Origin: Sporothrix humicola
Lineage: Eukaryota; Ascomycota; Sordariomycetes; Ophiostomatales; Ophiostomataceae
Direction: 5' to 3'
Length of the DNA stretch: 64,000 nucleotides
Assembly (NCBI GenBank): GCA_021396245.1
Contig: WNYE01000040.1
Span: forward strand, 248,001-312,000
Position numbers and translations under genes: made by a program. The notes below the pieces were generated by a model. That model was not told the DNA's origin, ran no database searches, and saw only the letters and a program-made list of their open reading frames with translations. How positions within the stretch are numbered: position 1 is the first letter of the stretch; each line of letters begins with the position of its first letter. This document shows, one piece after another, positions 1 to 12,304 of this stretch.

Positions 1-3000
1 GATATGTGGCTCCAACGTGCATTCCTGAGAGCAGGTTAGCCCCATTCATTGTCAACATCCACATCCACATCTGCGGCGTATTTCCATCTCTAACTCTATC
101 GATATTCATTATCCGGAGTCGACGTGCCGAATTGCATCATGAAAAAGGCAAGTGCAGACGGGAATATGAGACACGCAGGCAAGAGACAGCGCTGGTGCGA
201 GACATCCACAGAAAACGCTGTGACCTGCAAGATTTTGCTCGAATCTCTTCCAAATACAACATGAATATTTCCGTCCAAGATAGCCTTTTGGTACCAATGC
301 CCGCTGTCTCCACTAGCATGCAGTTCTGTGCAGCTTCCAAGACCGTGCTACCAACCAGTGGCATTCTCAAGACACAGAAGCGCATCCATCGTGTCTCTTT
401 CATCTCATCTTTACCTGGGAATCTCCGGCATGCCATCTTTGAGAAATTGAGAAAAGGTATGAGAAAAGAAAATGGTTGACGATACCGACATTTTCCATTT
501 TGGCTTCTTCCTTGGACAGAGAGCACTACTACAGCCTTTGGCCATCCCACGAGTCTGGCCACGAGCATTGACCACGAGTCACGAAAAAATGCTACTCTAA
601 AAACCAGCCCTTTCCTCTCTGCGTGCTCCCGCATCGGAACCGCCCCATGAACAAATCATATCAGCACATGTCTGTCAGTGTCAGCTCTTCTGAAAAGTAA
701 AAGTGTCTCATGTTTTTGTCGCTCCCCGTTTGACCTCATGTTTGACCTGCCCTGGCCTGACCTCTAACGGCCACATTCTGTGCTTCCAGTCCCGTGAGCA
801 CAGCAGGAGAGTGTGCATGCCGTACACAGACAACGAAGTGACAGGAGGAGTTTGACTCTATACAGAATGTAAAGAGTCTCGAGAGTCTCTCCCAGCCACC
901 CAGTCGCAGAGCCAAAAGACTAAAGAAATATCCCGAGCTACACAAGAGCCAGCACTCCGTTCAAGACAAGTCAACGGCGACTAGCCGACGAGAGAGAGGC
1001 CAGAGGCCCTTGTCTCTGGGCAAGACCCCTTCTCCGCCACACAAAGGGACGATCACCACAGTCATGTGCTGCCAGACCCGAAACAACAGGAGGCAAGAAA
1101 GGGCGAGAAATGCAAACAGTGATGTTCAATGTATTTTACGAGTGACTCTCCCTCTGCTCGCATCTACCAATAATAAGGTTGTTAGATCCAGAAAATCAAA
1201 AGAGCCGAACGACTGCCGACGTCCCAAGGATCATGTCGCCAAAGAATGGCCCATTATTGACTTAAACCCAGTCGAAGCGTGAAGCAACATCTGACCGCCA
1301 TGTTCGATAGCCGCCGGTGCACCTTCCTCGTATTCCTTCCACAGTAGTGGGAGGAATGTGGTTTGAAAATCGAAAAGGGTAGCTCCCGGCCTGCGCCTTC
1401 TCGGCCTTCCTCCTGCCACCCCATAATAAAACTCCCCATAATTCACAGTGGACCACCAAAAACACCCACAGTTTGTGACGTCATGCCGCTGGCCGGGGCA
1501 CCGACTTACACCACTTACACGCGCTGTTGGCGCCTCTGCCTCCAAAAATAAAGACAAAACCGGCCTAAAAACTGACCCAAATAGCAACCAAAGAAAATGG
1601 TGGTGGTCAGAGTCTGAGAAAACGAGAGCGAGATCGTGTTTCCTACAGTGGCCACCCATCCAGCAGGCTCAGTGAATTCAGTAGTGAGAGTTGGTACTTG
1701 TGAGCGCCGTGAGGCTGACCTTGATGCCCTCCAAAACTACACCGAAAAAGAGGTGTTGGTTGGTGTTCACATAAGCTTGGCAAAGCCGCCTCTGGGGCAT
1801 CTTGGGGCATCTCGTGTCGGATCGTATTGCTGGCCTCAGAACTAATGGTGTCGTTCTTCCATCATTACGAGCTTCTTTACGTCTTTTTGACGACATCTTT
1901 AGTCAGTTCCAAACAGAAAGAACAAAGGCAGATTTAGACCTGAGCCCGAGTCTCTCGGTCCCTGCATGGAAATGAAGTGAGATACAGTGCCTCTAGACGA
2001 AGATCACGGACCCCAACCTCGAGACAAGGGGACAAAAGAGGGAAAACTATCATCAAACTTGGTATCTAACCGGCCACATGATGGCTGAGGGGTCACAACT
2101 CCAGGCTTGGCTTGACCTGTCAGAGGTGCAATTCCGCCCTTCTCCTCAGCGGGCAAGTGTGATTGAGCTTAAAACTTTCATCTTCTTCTAACTACGGCCC
2201 GCTGGAGAGTTGACAAGCGGGTTCCATTACTTTCTTTTTTTGGTCACTTTTAGTCTTGCTTTTTCGTTCTTTTTGTTCTATTCGCCGTGTCCTTTTTCTG
2301 ACCTTTCCTTGTCACTTTTCGCCTCCCTCTCCACCCTTTTCGTCGGTCGATCCCGGTGGTTGGCTCTGCGCCGTCGTTCCTTTTGTTCCCTTTGTTGCTT
2401 TCAGCTTTCTTCCTTCTCGTCTTACATACAATTAAGACCCTGGGCTGAGCAGGGAGTATTGACACGGGACGGCGGCTATGCCTACTAGTGTCATATTGAC
2501 AACGTCCCTCCATCGGCGAGGCCAGCCGAATTTCACGATGAGAACAGATTGCATTGCAACTTCATCCACTCCTTGTGCTCTAAACTATTCCTTCGCCTCT
2601 TTTCCTCATCTCCGGCTTTCGGTGCGCTTCGGCTTGTCACTGGCGCATCTTGGCTTTCGAGAAAGAAACACAAGCATCATTGAAGGAAAGGAAAGAAAAG
2701 GACACAAGTGCATCTCCTTCGAAAAAAAAAAAAAGAGGGCCAGCGATTGGGTCACCCGTCCCCAAGGTTTCAGTGCAGCGTTGCAGTGGTGGCCAAGAAA
2801 GGAAACAAGGAAAATGGGCAAGATGCAAAGATGGATGTGAAAAACTGCACTTTGCATGTGGAGGGACAGCAGGACGGCAGGCAAACCCAAAGAAAAGAAA
2901 GAAAAAAGCCCTTTCAGCGCCAGAGTGCTTGCAGATACGCCACAAAGACTTCTGCCGCCTGCATCTCCAGCGTAGATTTCAGACTTTCAACGCCTTCCAT

Positions 3001-5300
3001 CGACACTTTCCGCCGAAGCGGGACATATTCCCCCAAATGTCCCCCAATTTTAGTGTAAGTTGTAAGATACGTTCGTGGTCTCTTGTTCCCCTCCAACATC
3101 AACTGTCTGTGCGCTCTACCCCTCCCCCTCACTTTTGATTTCCTGTCACTTCTCGAAAATTTTCTTGACTTTCTCTGCCTCGTAACTATATCAATGTAGT
3201 TTGGAAGAAGAAAATAAAATAAAACCCTTTCTCAAATGAGGGTTGCACTGGCTGAAAAAAAAATGCAGCCTCACAAAGAAAACCTTCACCGTTCTTTTGC
3301 ACGTCCTCATTTCTCAAGCCTCGTCTCGCTTCGATGAAATATTTGTGCACATTTTAGCCCTTTTTTTCTGCACTTTGAACTCCGATGGACCACTCTGGAT
3401 TCACATCCTTGGTCTTGATCTCGCAAATGTGTAGAATCGTAAAGTTGGTCCATGGGTCGAGTCACACAACCAAAGTGCCAAAAGGATTTGTGCCCGCCAG
3501 CATCTTGGGGTTTAGTAGCCAACCGAGCCAACGTCACTCGTTGTCGTCGCCCGTTGTTGTCCAAGACCCGCGAGAGCCCGTCCAGCTACACATTTTGCGG
3601 GCCCTTTGAAGCTCCTTGTTGCAGATCATGCCCCGTTTCTTCTTGCATCGTCCCACTCTGGCAACCAGGGAAAAGGAATACTCATGCTTGCACTTAAACT
3701 GCAACTGTAAGTACGGACTACAATCAAGTGCAAAAAAGTGCAGTAAATGCGTACGAAAGAAAGTACAGCGTATCGAAGGATCATGGCTTTCAATTTTGGA
3801 ATCTGTTCTGACTGGCTATTATGGGACCTCTGGGCCATCTGGGCCTTCTGGGCGTGCCCCAAAAAGGCTATCCGGTGAAGACCGCTTCTTTTCTCGAGTG
3901 CGATTCGCTGCCGTTGCCATGGTTCGGGACGAGAGTGTCAGAAAATGAAAAGACAAGACACGGCCGGTTGGCTGGCAGGCTGTGTCACAGAAACTGCAAA
4001 AGGCACAAAGGCCAATATTGCCAGCCCATGGCGGACAGGCAAGGGCGGGGCCATCTTTGGAAAACAGGTGTGCCATCCCAGATGTACCATTTTTGCCCTT
4101 CCTTCCCTTCGCTCTGTCCTTCTGTCCTCCTTCATTGTCGTTCTGTCTTTCCCGGTCTGCCCGGTACCAAATAGCTGCGCTTCGGGCGGTTGTTCTCATC
4201 TCTTCCTGGAACATTCTCACTCTTATTCTCACATTTTTGTTGTATAACCCCCATATTCTTATTCTCCGTGAATTATGTCATTTAATGTCCTGTCTGACAA
4301 TATGATTTCGCAAATGAATACATAAGAAAAAGGCAAAGGGAAAGAATAATAATACAGGCACGTAACAAATGGCATTTTCTACATTTGCGTCTTACGATTC
4401 CTGCGCTGGGGCTGCCTATTAGTTTGTGGAGCGACTCGAAAAATAAGTGCAGTCTTTCTGCTCAGACGACTTGTAAGTCACGAGGTCAATGGTGGAAATG
4501 CTCCGATGGCGACATCGAGGCGAGGCGCATCTGAGTCAACAAAAGGTGACGATGAACTCAAAAAGATAAAGAAAGTACGCTCAAATGAAGCGGTCAAGAA
4601 ATAAAATATATCAAAATAAAAATACTGAAAAAGAACCAACACACACACACGGCAAGCTTCTCTTACGGATGATGGACAGTGTCAAGGCAAAAGCTCCCGT
4701 TACCAATGCGACAGAACAGCCCAGACCAGAGCAGTTTTCTGGTGGCGCGGGATAGAGTCGTCTCTCATTCGACAGTGAGGAAGAGGTAGAGAAGGAAAGA
4801 GGGAGAAAAACGAAAAGAAAAAAAGCAATAAAAAATGATGCAGTATGTCACACAGCCTTTTTCTTCTCTTCTGCTGCTGATACGCCAATGGCTTTTTCCC
4901 TTCCCTCCTTTTTTCTCTTCTACCAGTAGGATGTAAATGATAGAACGCAACCACACTTTATCGTGAAAAGATGCTCACCGCTACGATAATGCGATGCGAT
5001 GCCGCTCAAGTGTGCCTTCTTCGCCTCCTTTTCGCAGCTCATCGACACTCCTTCACGATCCTCCTACCGCCAAGGACATCAAGGAAAAAAAAAATCGTCG
5101 TGATATGCAGGTCGAAAAAAATAAACATGAAAAATAAACAAACAAATGAAAATTTTTCCACACTCTGCGTCTCCTTGTGCCGTCCGTGGGTGTAGCCCTC
5201 ATGCAGCACGGTAATATGAATGGTGTCGACAAGCAAAATGTGACACCGTCATTGCGGCAGAACGCTCTCCCTCCCCCTCCGTCGTTATGATGTTTCGACC
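1..5300. other. Non-coding stretch, no supported gene
   Basis: No open frame here reads like a protein. The longest frames are rich in Ser/Cys/Phe or Lys/Arg, as expected from pyrimidine- or purine-rich DNA read by chance. The stretch holds pyrimidine-rich blocks (for example 2220-2335), a 13-nt A run at 2722-2734, and a short 9-nt tandem repeat at 3823-3858. I see no RNA gene. A gene with many tiny exons cannot be excluded by eye. Confidence 0.6.
3823..3858. repeat. Short 9-nt tandem repeat (about 4 copies)
   Basis: Four consecutive 9-nt units beginning GGG and mostly ending TCT (GGGACCTCT, GGGCCATCT, GGGCCTTCT, then a diverged copy). It lies in non-coding DNA, so it is a minor minisatellite-like repeat and not a protein repeat. 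Confidence 0.7.
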
Positions 5301-6266
5301 ATCCCACGTGCGGCATGTCCCCCAATGCATCGACGTGCATGGAAATTGTATGCCCCCCTCCTTTTCCCCTCACTTTTCCTTGCTTCCTCTATTTCGTTTG
5401 TGTGGCCAGAAGCGATACGTACTTGTAAATGCAACCACTTTACCTTTGCACATGCAAACTACTAACTCTACACTTCATGCAGCTCAAGGTACACTTTTCA
5501 CGTCCTTGCGTAAGTTGTGTCGCCTTTCAAGCTTACAGTGGCAATCAAAAGGACTGAAGCACAGCACCCGTTCTCCTTCTGCGAGTACGGAATCAAACAT
5601 TCTGAAATCAAATGCTTTATTACCCCTACCCTTCATTCCCTACCCTTCTGCCCCCATCTTTTTGTCTGTCTGCCGCTCGTGTGTTCCCTCCACGACGCAC
5701 TTTTATATTGCTTCCCGCTCAAACGAAAACTGCCCCAGCTCTGCATATCGGCTAATGTGGAGGGCATGGATTAGCGACTTTTGATTTCTGGGGGAATGTC
5801 TCCATTCGGGGTTACTGTTTTGAATTTTGCCCTGCTTTTCTGTCTTCCGGCGTTCTATCGCCGTCCATCAACTTCACCGCATTCGAGCAAAATGAGGCGA
5901 AACAAAGCGAAGGAAGAAAAGACTCGAAGCGATGGACAACAGTGCATCATCTAGTATCACCAGCTGCCAACTTTCATTAAAGTGCGCGAAGATATATTCA
6001 CTCTAAAGAGACCCTTCTTCCAGTCCCCGACGGAAATGGTGGCGATCATTCCTATCTTGGGCGAGATCGCAGCAACCCAGTGTGCAGCATCGCATTAACC
6101 GACCAAGACAAGAAGGAAAACTTGGTTAAATACTTGACAGCAATCGTGAATCGCTACGTCAAGGATGATGCACTTGCAAAGACAATTCTCCTAATCGGGA
6201 AAATAAACAACAGTTGCTTTTCGTCTTGACGTGGCTTCGCCATCATCCATCATGAACAGAATTTGA

Positions 6267-6880
6267 TCACCGATCATCGGCAGGTTGTTCATAGCCGCCG
6301 TTTGCCTCATTTTTCCTTTGGTCCATATCCTCTTCCGGGTCTGCGTCGGGCGGGTTAATTTCTTCAATGTCCAGGGATTCAGTTAATCCGTCCGTAAATT
6401 ACTTCCATGTGGTTTTTTATACAATGTTGCCTGTTTGTGTGGACCCCAAACATGGCTCAGGACGGGAAGTAAATAAAGAAAACTGGAGCGAACAATGAAG
6501 ATCACGAACGGGAAGTCCAGCGGTAAGACGGGCCACCGATACAGTTTGACCCGTATTGTCTCCCATTGCGAAACTTCCCCGGTGTTCCATTGAATCCTTG
6601 TCTCGATATCCATATACAAGACTTGATTGTCTCGATTGTATGACCAACATCTGCCATGGAATATAAACAAGGGATCAACAACGGAACACGGGTAGACACG
6701 GGAGGTGCCTCTTTGTCAATTGTTGATCATCCTCTTGCCTCACAATAATTCGAAGATTCTCGCCACATCTTTACTGTAAAACGTCAGTTCTTCCAAGTTC
6801 ACTTTCCCTGTCATCACCTGGTTAAAAGGGACCGCTTTGGACCGCTCAAGCCGTCAATTATATGTTGTTATTTTGGTACC
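6267..6880 (-). pseudogene. Possible decayed coding region, family unknown
   Basis: Read on the minus strand, one frame from about 6875 down to 6383 has protein-like composition, including segments QVMTGKVNLEELTFYSKDV and DIETRIQWNTGEVSQWE, and is interrupted only by two TGA codons. TGA can arise from CGA by a C-to-T change, the direction expected of repeat-induced mutation or CpG decay. A second minus-strand frame, 6270-6398, encodes an acidic stretch ending EQPADDR before a TGA stop at 6267. The two pieces could be exons of one gene, or chance frames. I do not recognise a family. No start codon or full splice model could be built. Confidence 0.25.
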
Positions 6881-8424
6881 CGTACCTGGACCAGGATCAG
6901 GGTGCTGTTAATAGAAATTTACATATTTCATGTATCAGTGGGTTAATTACATCGATTAATCTCAACCAATATCTCAATGATATATGATGATATCGCTATC
7001 AGTATGATGGCATAACCTTCTCTTTGTAGATCCCACCGATATCAAAGCCTTGTGTCAAAATAAAGTTGATGATAGTACAAGATAGGAGAATCCTGGATCC
7101 ATGGACGCCATGTGGAATAGAATGGCTTCCCACCCCGACACCGGCAAGATTGTGTCAACCACTTCTTGCTAGATCTTCCACAAAGTAAATTAAATGCAAC
7201 AAAGCATCAGAAAAAGAATGGCCTGCCCGACAGAAGTGTATCTTGACAGAATCCCAAATCTCAGAAGATGCATCTGATCACGGTGAGGCCGGTCCTCATC
7301 GAAATTGTCCCATTCATGCCCCATACCATCAGGTCATCAGGCCGTCATGTCATCTGGTCTTCTGTGAGATGAGAGAGGAGACAGGATAGGAATCTTGGGA
7401 CCTGGGATTTGGCTGTTGTGCTTTGGTCTCACACAATCAATGATGTTTGGCTTGTGCGTGTCCCGTTCTTTGATTGTTTTCATTTCCAACATGCTGCAGT
7501 GCGACAAGAGCACATATTGCAATGAGCAAAACGATTGGCATGACTATTCGTCGAGGAGAGAGGATATATCAATTTCATTTAAACTGCCGTAGAACACAGC
7601 ATAAGCACATAATTTTTGTTCTTAAATCTCGGTGGTTCATCCATCGTCACCATCGTATGAATAGACAAGGCAGTGTTCACACATTAGACAAACTCAACAA
7701 GATCAACATCCGTTCCTAGGAGCTGTAGATTGATATGTAACACAAGCACCAAGATCGCACCAAGATGGGTCTACCCATGACGCCGCCACGGAGCAATCAT
7801 GGAATGAGGCACGCCTGGCTCGTCTGGAACGCCATACAACAAAGCACCATACGATCCTAGTCGACATACGTTGCTCATGGGCTTCCCGACTTTCCGGAAT
7901 TACCTTGTGATGCAAGGGTTGCAAAGACGTGCAAGATACTCCTTCTCCTATATCTTACATTCTTTGTGAGCAACTATTTAGTGCGATCACCATATCAACA
8001 ACCGCCTCGTTGGATGCAACAGAGATCTGTCCCCCGAATTCGGCCACCCCGGCGTCGTGCCCCGTTGCCTATCCAGTTTCTCATATTGTTTATTTGCTAC
8101 AGCCCGAGGGAAAAATGATATTCTGCTCTCATATCTCATTGGATATCCCGAGTATCAATTGATAAAGACCCATCCAAGCTTGCACTGTACCGTGTGTGTG
8201 GATGTTGATAGCTCGCGGCATATCTCCAAGTTTAGATGATGTGTAGACACAAATCGGAATCCCAGTATGAGAGCTTTATATATCAATAAGATACGAGGAA
8301 TTACAACCAGGTTTATCTCTAGTCGGGTAAAAATTAATTGTTTGGGCCAACAGAGGATTGAATGCCATACTCATTGATGTCATCACGTTCATGTCAACAT
8401 TCTATGGCCAAGGTCTTATCAAAA

Positions 8425-8640
8425 AAATTGTATGAATTTATTCACACCTCTAATAATGAATAATATTTATCCACCTTTGTTCTATTTTATTTTTTTTATA
8501 AATGACTGTGGTTTGTTTTTATCATTTTTTCCTATAAAAAAACCCTTATTTGGTAAAATTAAATATAAAGAAATTATTAAGTACACTTCGATTTACAAAA
8601 ATTTGCTAAAACACAAAACTTAGAATTTAAATTAATCGAA
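8425..8640. repeat. AT-rich low-complexity tract
   Basis: About 215 nt of strongly A/T-dominated sequence with T runs and ATAAA-like words, in sharp contrast to the roughly balanced flanks. No terminal repeats or coding capacity were seen. Confidence 0.6.
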
Positions 8641-8826
8641 TCACATATAATTTAGGCCATGAGCTTAGACTAACACCCTGATAGCCTCCTAATGAATAAC
8701 GATAGAAGTAGCTGCAATGGTGCTGAATAGGGGAGGACCCCCTGACGAAAGTAAACAAACCCCTGAGCAAGTTTTGTATTGGTAACCCACATAACTGATT
8801 GTTGGCTTATACTATCAGCCACCCAT

Positions 8827-9009
8827 CTATACAACTGTTAAGCTCACTGATTCCATGACATGTATCTCGTAATACACCTTCTTACACCGATCATATTGCC
8901 GCTCTACCAGTCGAGTTGTGCTTTTTGAGAGACTACCCTGAATACCATGCACATTGTTTGTGAGCGCAATCATCGACAGAGTCAAAATGAATCCCCTGTA
9001 CCTCTGCAT
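8827..9009 (-). CDS. Candidate small secreted protein (hypothetical)
   Basis: A 60-codon ORF starts with ATG at 9009 and ends at 8827. The N-terminus has a short basic segment (MQRYRG), a hydrophobic core (FILTLSMIAL) and a possible cleavage zone around residues 22-25, so it resembles a signal peptide. The rest is polar with one cysteine and no recognised domain. It sits in the AT-richer part of the window, where fungi often keep small secreted proteins. An ORF of this size is also expected by chance in 64 kb, and no intron or promoter signal strengthens it, so this is a weak candidate. Confidence 0.2.
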   Translation of the reverse strand: MQRYRGFILTLSMIALTNNVHGIQGSLSKSTTRLVERQYDRCKKVYYEIHVMESVSLTVV

Positions 9010-9386
9010 TTTCTTTTCGCATTATTGATCGGGAAAAGTAAGATGATACAACCTATCACATTATGTACTCCAGCCTTAAAAGCCTACTGGAAGAATTGAT
9101 TACAATTTGGGGTGTTTTTCACACCTACATTTTCTAATCATCCCCAGACCGCTCTTACTGGCTCTTACTGGCGCTTGTAATAACTCACCATGCATATCGA
9201 CGTTGCCTTCTCGTATTCTCTTGAACTATGAGCTGCTGCTTCAGGCATACCTCCATTCTCATACAGACATCCGCTGCAACCAGGCTCCATTCTGCTGCGA
9301 GTCAGCATAGCATCCACAGGCCAGGGTAGGAAACAGAGGGGGACGGTGTTTAACTATTTCGTAGTTCTTATGACTGTAAGGATAAC

Positions 9387-9410
9387 AATGCGAATGCGAA
9401 TGCGAATGCG
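9387..9410. repeat. Microsatellite (AATGCG)4
   Basis: Four perfect tandem copies of the hexamer AATGCG in non-coding DNA upstream of the acireductone dioxygenase gene. Confidence 0.9.
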
Positions 9411-10270
9411 ATCGTAATCATGGAGAAATCATAAAGAGGCCAAGAAGATGTCGTCGATTCGCCTTGCAAGGCGAGGTCAGTTCCTTAGTTACTGTCTTGG
9501 TTGCCATCACGCGCGCTTGCAAACTGTAAAAAAAAATATATGAAAATATGTGCTTATACAGTCCAGTCTTGAAGGAACTCTATTTTGGCTTCTAGAATTA
9601 AGAAAGAGTCGGTCTGATGAAGATGAAGTTTGTCGGCATTTGAAGGCGTAGGGCGGTCGCTTGTGTAAGTGAGAATGACCCACTTTTCTGCCCTGTTCAC
9701 TGGTGAGGGGCCACCCTTTAGCTTCCACCATTCCCCTCTCCCCTGTCCGGCGCCTGTCGGAGGAAGGAGTTAACTAATTGCTGGCGGAGAATAGGCCATT
9801 CAGGCTTTGTTTAGGCCTGTGTATGTAAGCAGTTCCAGCGGACCTGCCAAATTTGAGACGATTTTGTACGAAAGAAAGGGCGGGGCAGCAGCACGTTTTC
9901 TGGCGGGCAGCCAATGGCGCAATGCGATTTCCGTGCCCCGTCGCCCGTTCTAAAATATGACGTTTGGCCGTGAGGCCGTTTCGCCGCCAAAAAAAGCCGA
10001 ATCCCCTCTCGAGAAAAAGAAGCCAAAAGCAAAAGACCAAAAACCAGGAGACTCGCTCAACTCGCATTCTCAAAGTTTCCTTCTTTGAATCGAAAATCTG
10101 ATAGACCGCCTGCAGTCGAATCAGCGACCTTGCATTTCTCACTTATCTCACTGGTCTTTTTTCGTCTTCATTACGACGCAACCAAGCTTTGTGCATTTGC
10201 CGAGCCTCTCTTTTCTTTTTTTCAGACGAGCCAAATCGGATTACAACCGCGACGATCGTTTCTCAACAAA

Positions 10271-10355
10271 TCGTATATAACCCACGGCTTCTGTCCGCAT
10301 TCTCTTCGACACATCTCCACGAACAACCTCAACCCCCACTGCATCAACCATCACA
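10271..10355 (+). promoter_or_regulatory. Core promoter and leader of the acireductone dioxygenase gene
   Basis: A TATATAA element at 10274-10280 lies 76-82 nt before the start codon. It is followed by a C/T- and CAAC-rich leader with no ATG, ending in the favourable start context TCACAATG. TATA plus a pyrimidine-rich leader is common in ascomycete housekeeping genes. The transcription start itself is not visible. Confidence 0.5.
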
Positions 10356-11002
10356 ATGAAGGCCTACATTTACGACAACCAGCCGGTATGTCGGATGACA
10401 CAACGAGCAGCAAGATACATTGGCATTAGAACCGCATACTGACCTACTTCTTTTCTCCAGGGCGACCAGCGCCTCCCCCACGACTCCGGCAAGGAGGTCA
10501 GCGTCGACGCTCTGGAGCGTCTGGGCGTCCTCTACTACAGCATCGCCGACATTGCCGCCGTCGACAAGCTGGCCGAAGAGCGCGGCTACCGCAACCGCGA
10601 CGAGATCAAGGTCTCACCGGCTACGATGGGCGACATTTACGAGGCCAAGGTCAAGAGCTTCTTTGACGAGCACCTGCACGAGGATGAGGAGATCCGCTAC
10701 GTGCGCGGCGGTGCGGGCTACTTTGACGTCCGCGACACGTCGGACGAGTGGGTTCGCATCCGCCTCGAGAAGGACGACCTCATCATCCTGCCGGCCGGCA
10801 TCTACCACCGCTTCACCACGGACGAGACGAACGTGAGTACCCGCCCCCACCCCGATGACCGACTGACACATTACTGACCCTCTAGTACACCCACGCTATG
10901 CGCCTGTTCAAGGACGAGCCCAAGTGGACGCCGCTCAACCGCAGCGACGAGCTCAACGACAACCAGTTCCGCCAGGGCTACGTCAGCACGTACCTGAACT
11001 AG
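10356..11002 (+). CDS. ADI1: Acireductone dioxygenase (methionine salvage)
   Basis: Exons 10356-10385, 10461-10832 and 10886-11002 give a 172-residue cupin, close to the usual length of eukaryotic acireductone dioxygenases (about 180). Both introns are GT-AG (75 and 53 nt) and keep the frame. The metal-binding set is visible: His81, His83 and Glu87 in the segment EHLHEDEEIRYVRGGAGYF, and His126 in LPAGIYHRF. The family cleaves the acireductone intermediate of the methionine salvage cycle, giving the 2-keto precursor of methionine plus formate (Fe form) or an off-pathway product (Ni form). It acts in the cytosol and nucleus. The start is the first ATG after a TATA-bearing leader. Codons end mostly in C or G. 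It converges on the Derlin gene, with 473 nt between stop codons. Confidence 0.97.
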
Positions 11003-11475
11003 ATGGAAAAGACGATCCCTATAGTGGAGAGCAGTGGATGAATGGCGTTACATTTACTTTTTTATTTACTTTTATTCAAATATTCACAATGATATTTGGT
11101 TAACTATTGTACAAAAGAGCCGCTCCGTATTGATGGCGACGCAGTAGTAGAAATCGCTTGTCTGATGTATCGATTGGTCATACATTCATAATCCGAAAGA
11201 AACAAACGCCCATATAAATGCACTAAAATCAGTAAATCGCTGGCTGTCCTGGGCACAGAGCAAGACTTGAGAGCCGGCTCTGGTAGTAGGCAGCATCGCT
11301 AGTATATATACGTCAACGGATTGATCGCTTCAGGGGGCATTGGGTGTGCTCTGTTCACTTGGTAAAGGCGGCAGTTGCCGCGAAGCGGATGATGGCAAGC
11401 CCTTCTCGACTCGAATAAACCCCCAGGGACGGTTTATGCTCCATGTGGCAGCTGTTTTTCCCTCTTCATCTCACT
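11003..11475. other. Convergent intergenic spacer, acireductone dioxygenase/Derlin
   Basis: A 473-nt spacer between two convergent stop codons. It should carry both 3' untranslated regions and poly(A) sites. T/A-rich words follow the acireductone dioxygenase stop at about 11050-11100. No ORF or RNA gene is supported. Confidence 0.6.
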
Positions 11476-12304
11476 TCAGGGCGCGCGAATGCGCTCTGCA
11501 CCAGCCGCGGCCAGATCAGCAGCACCGAATGCGCCTGCCGTGTCGTCATCGTCGTCGTCATCGTGCCGGTCGTCGAACTGCCGTGGCGGCGGGGCCTCAA
11601 ACAGCCGCCGCCACCAGTTGGGCGGGCCCAGCGGCATCGACCCGTTGTGCAGTGGTGGGTACACGTCTGTAAAGAAATAGTAGACGTGGCCAATAACGAC
11701 GCCCATGATCTCGTCCTTGGGGACGGTACCGTGCAGGACAAGGCTGAAGCCCATCAGCACCCATGGTAGGTACGGCGCCGTAAAGACCATGAGACCCAGG
11801 AAACTAAGCCGTGTGTCCGGGTTGCGTCGCGACCAAATGTACACGAGTGTCGAGGACAAGGGTTGGCCGAGGAAGGGCATCGAGACGAGCGGCGATAGAA
11901 CGAGCAAAAAGGCCGTTGCGTAGAGCAGCAGCCAGGAGAAGACGGCCGGGGAGCGGCCGGCAGACTCCTCGAGGAGTCGCGAGTATCGCTGGAGGAAGTA
12001 GACGTGGAAGACGAGGTCGAGGGAGATGGGGCCAAAGTAGATGAATGTTGTTAACAGTCGCCAGTACTAGACATCACAAGGTTAGCGGGGAAGAAGAAGC
12101 AAAAGGAGTAGAAGAGGAGAAACTTGCCTGCCCCTTGACAAAGACTGAACGGTAGCTGTAGAACAGCTGGAACGGTGTCAGGATCTGGCACTGCACGAGA
12201 ATACTAATCGCGAACGTTGCCGTCGTCCACCACCGGGTGCAAATGGGCGTCTCCCAGAACCACTGCTCGAGCGGGACGAGCCCGCCGTCCATAACCTGGT
12301 CCAT
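11476..12304 (-). CDS. DER1: Derlin/Der1-family ER membrane protein
   Basis: Exons 12304-12128 and 12066-11476 (minus strand) give 255 residues. Derlins are rhomboid-like pseudoproteases in the ER membrane that help retrotranslocate misfolded proteins for ER-associated degradation. The N-terminus carries the family pattern PICTRWW, a first hydrophobic segment at about 28-48, and the hallmark KGQYWRLLTTFIYFGPIS, whose middle is created by the splice; several further hydrophobic segments follow. The tail holds a poly-Asp run (RHDDDDDDDTAG) and lacks an obvious SHP box. The 61-nt intron has a GC donor (CAG/GCAAGT) and a CTAG acceptor, and no GT donor gives the conserved junction. The stop is at 11476-11478. 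Upstream is a 1.1-kb divergent spacer shared with CENP-A. Der1 versus Dfm1 subtype is not decided. Confidence 0.92.

Larger units (their letters stand above)
5301..10270. other. AT-richer non-coding stretch with decayed coding-like segments
   Basis: Base composition becomes clearly more AT-rich from roughly 5.9 to 9.6 kb, with the strongest AT bias at 8425-8640. Only short frames are present. Two places look coding-like: the minus strand at 6267-6880, broken by TGA stops, and a small minus-strand ORF at 8827-9009. Such AT-rich islands in ascomycete genomes are often old, mutated repeats, but I cannot identify a transposon family here. Confidence 0.5.
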
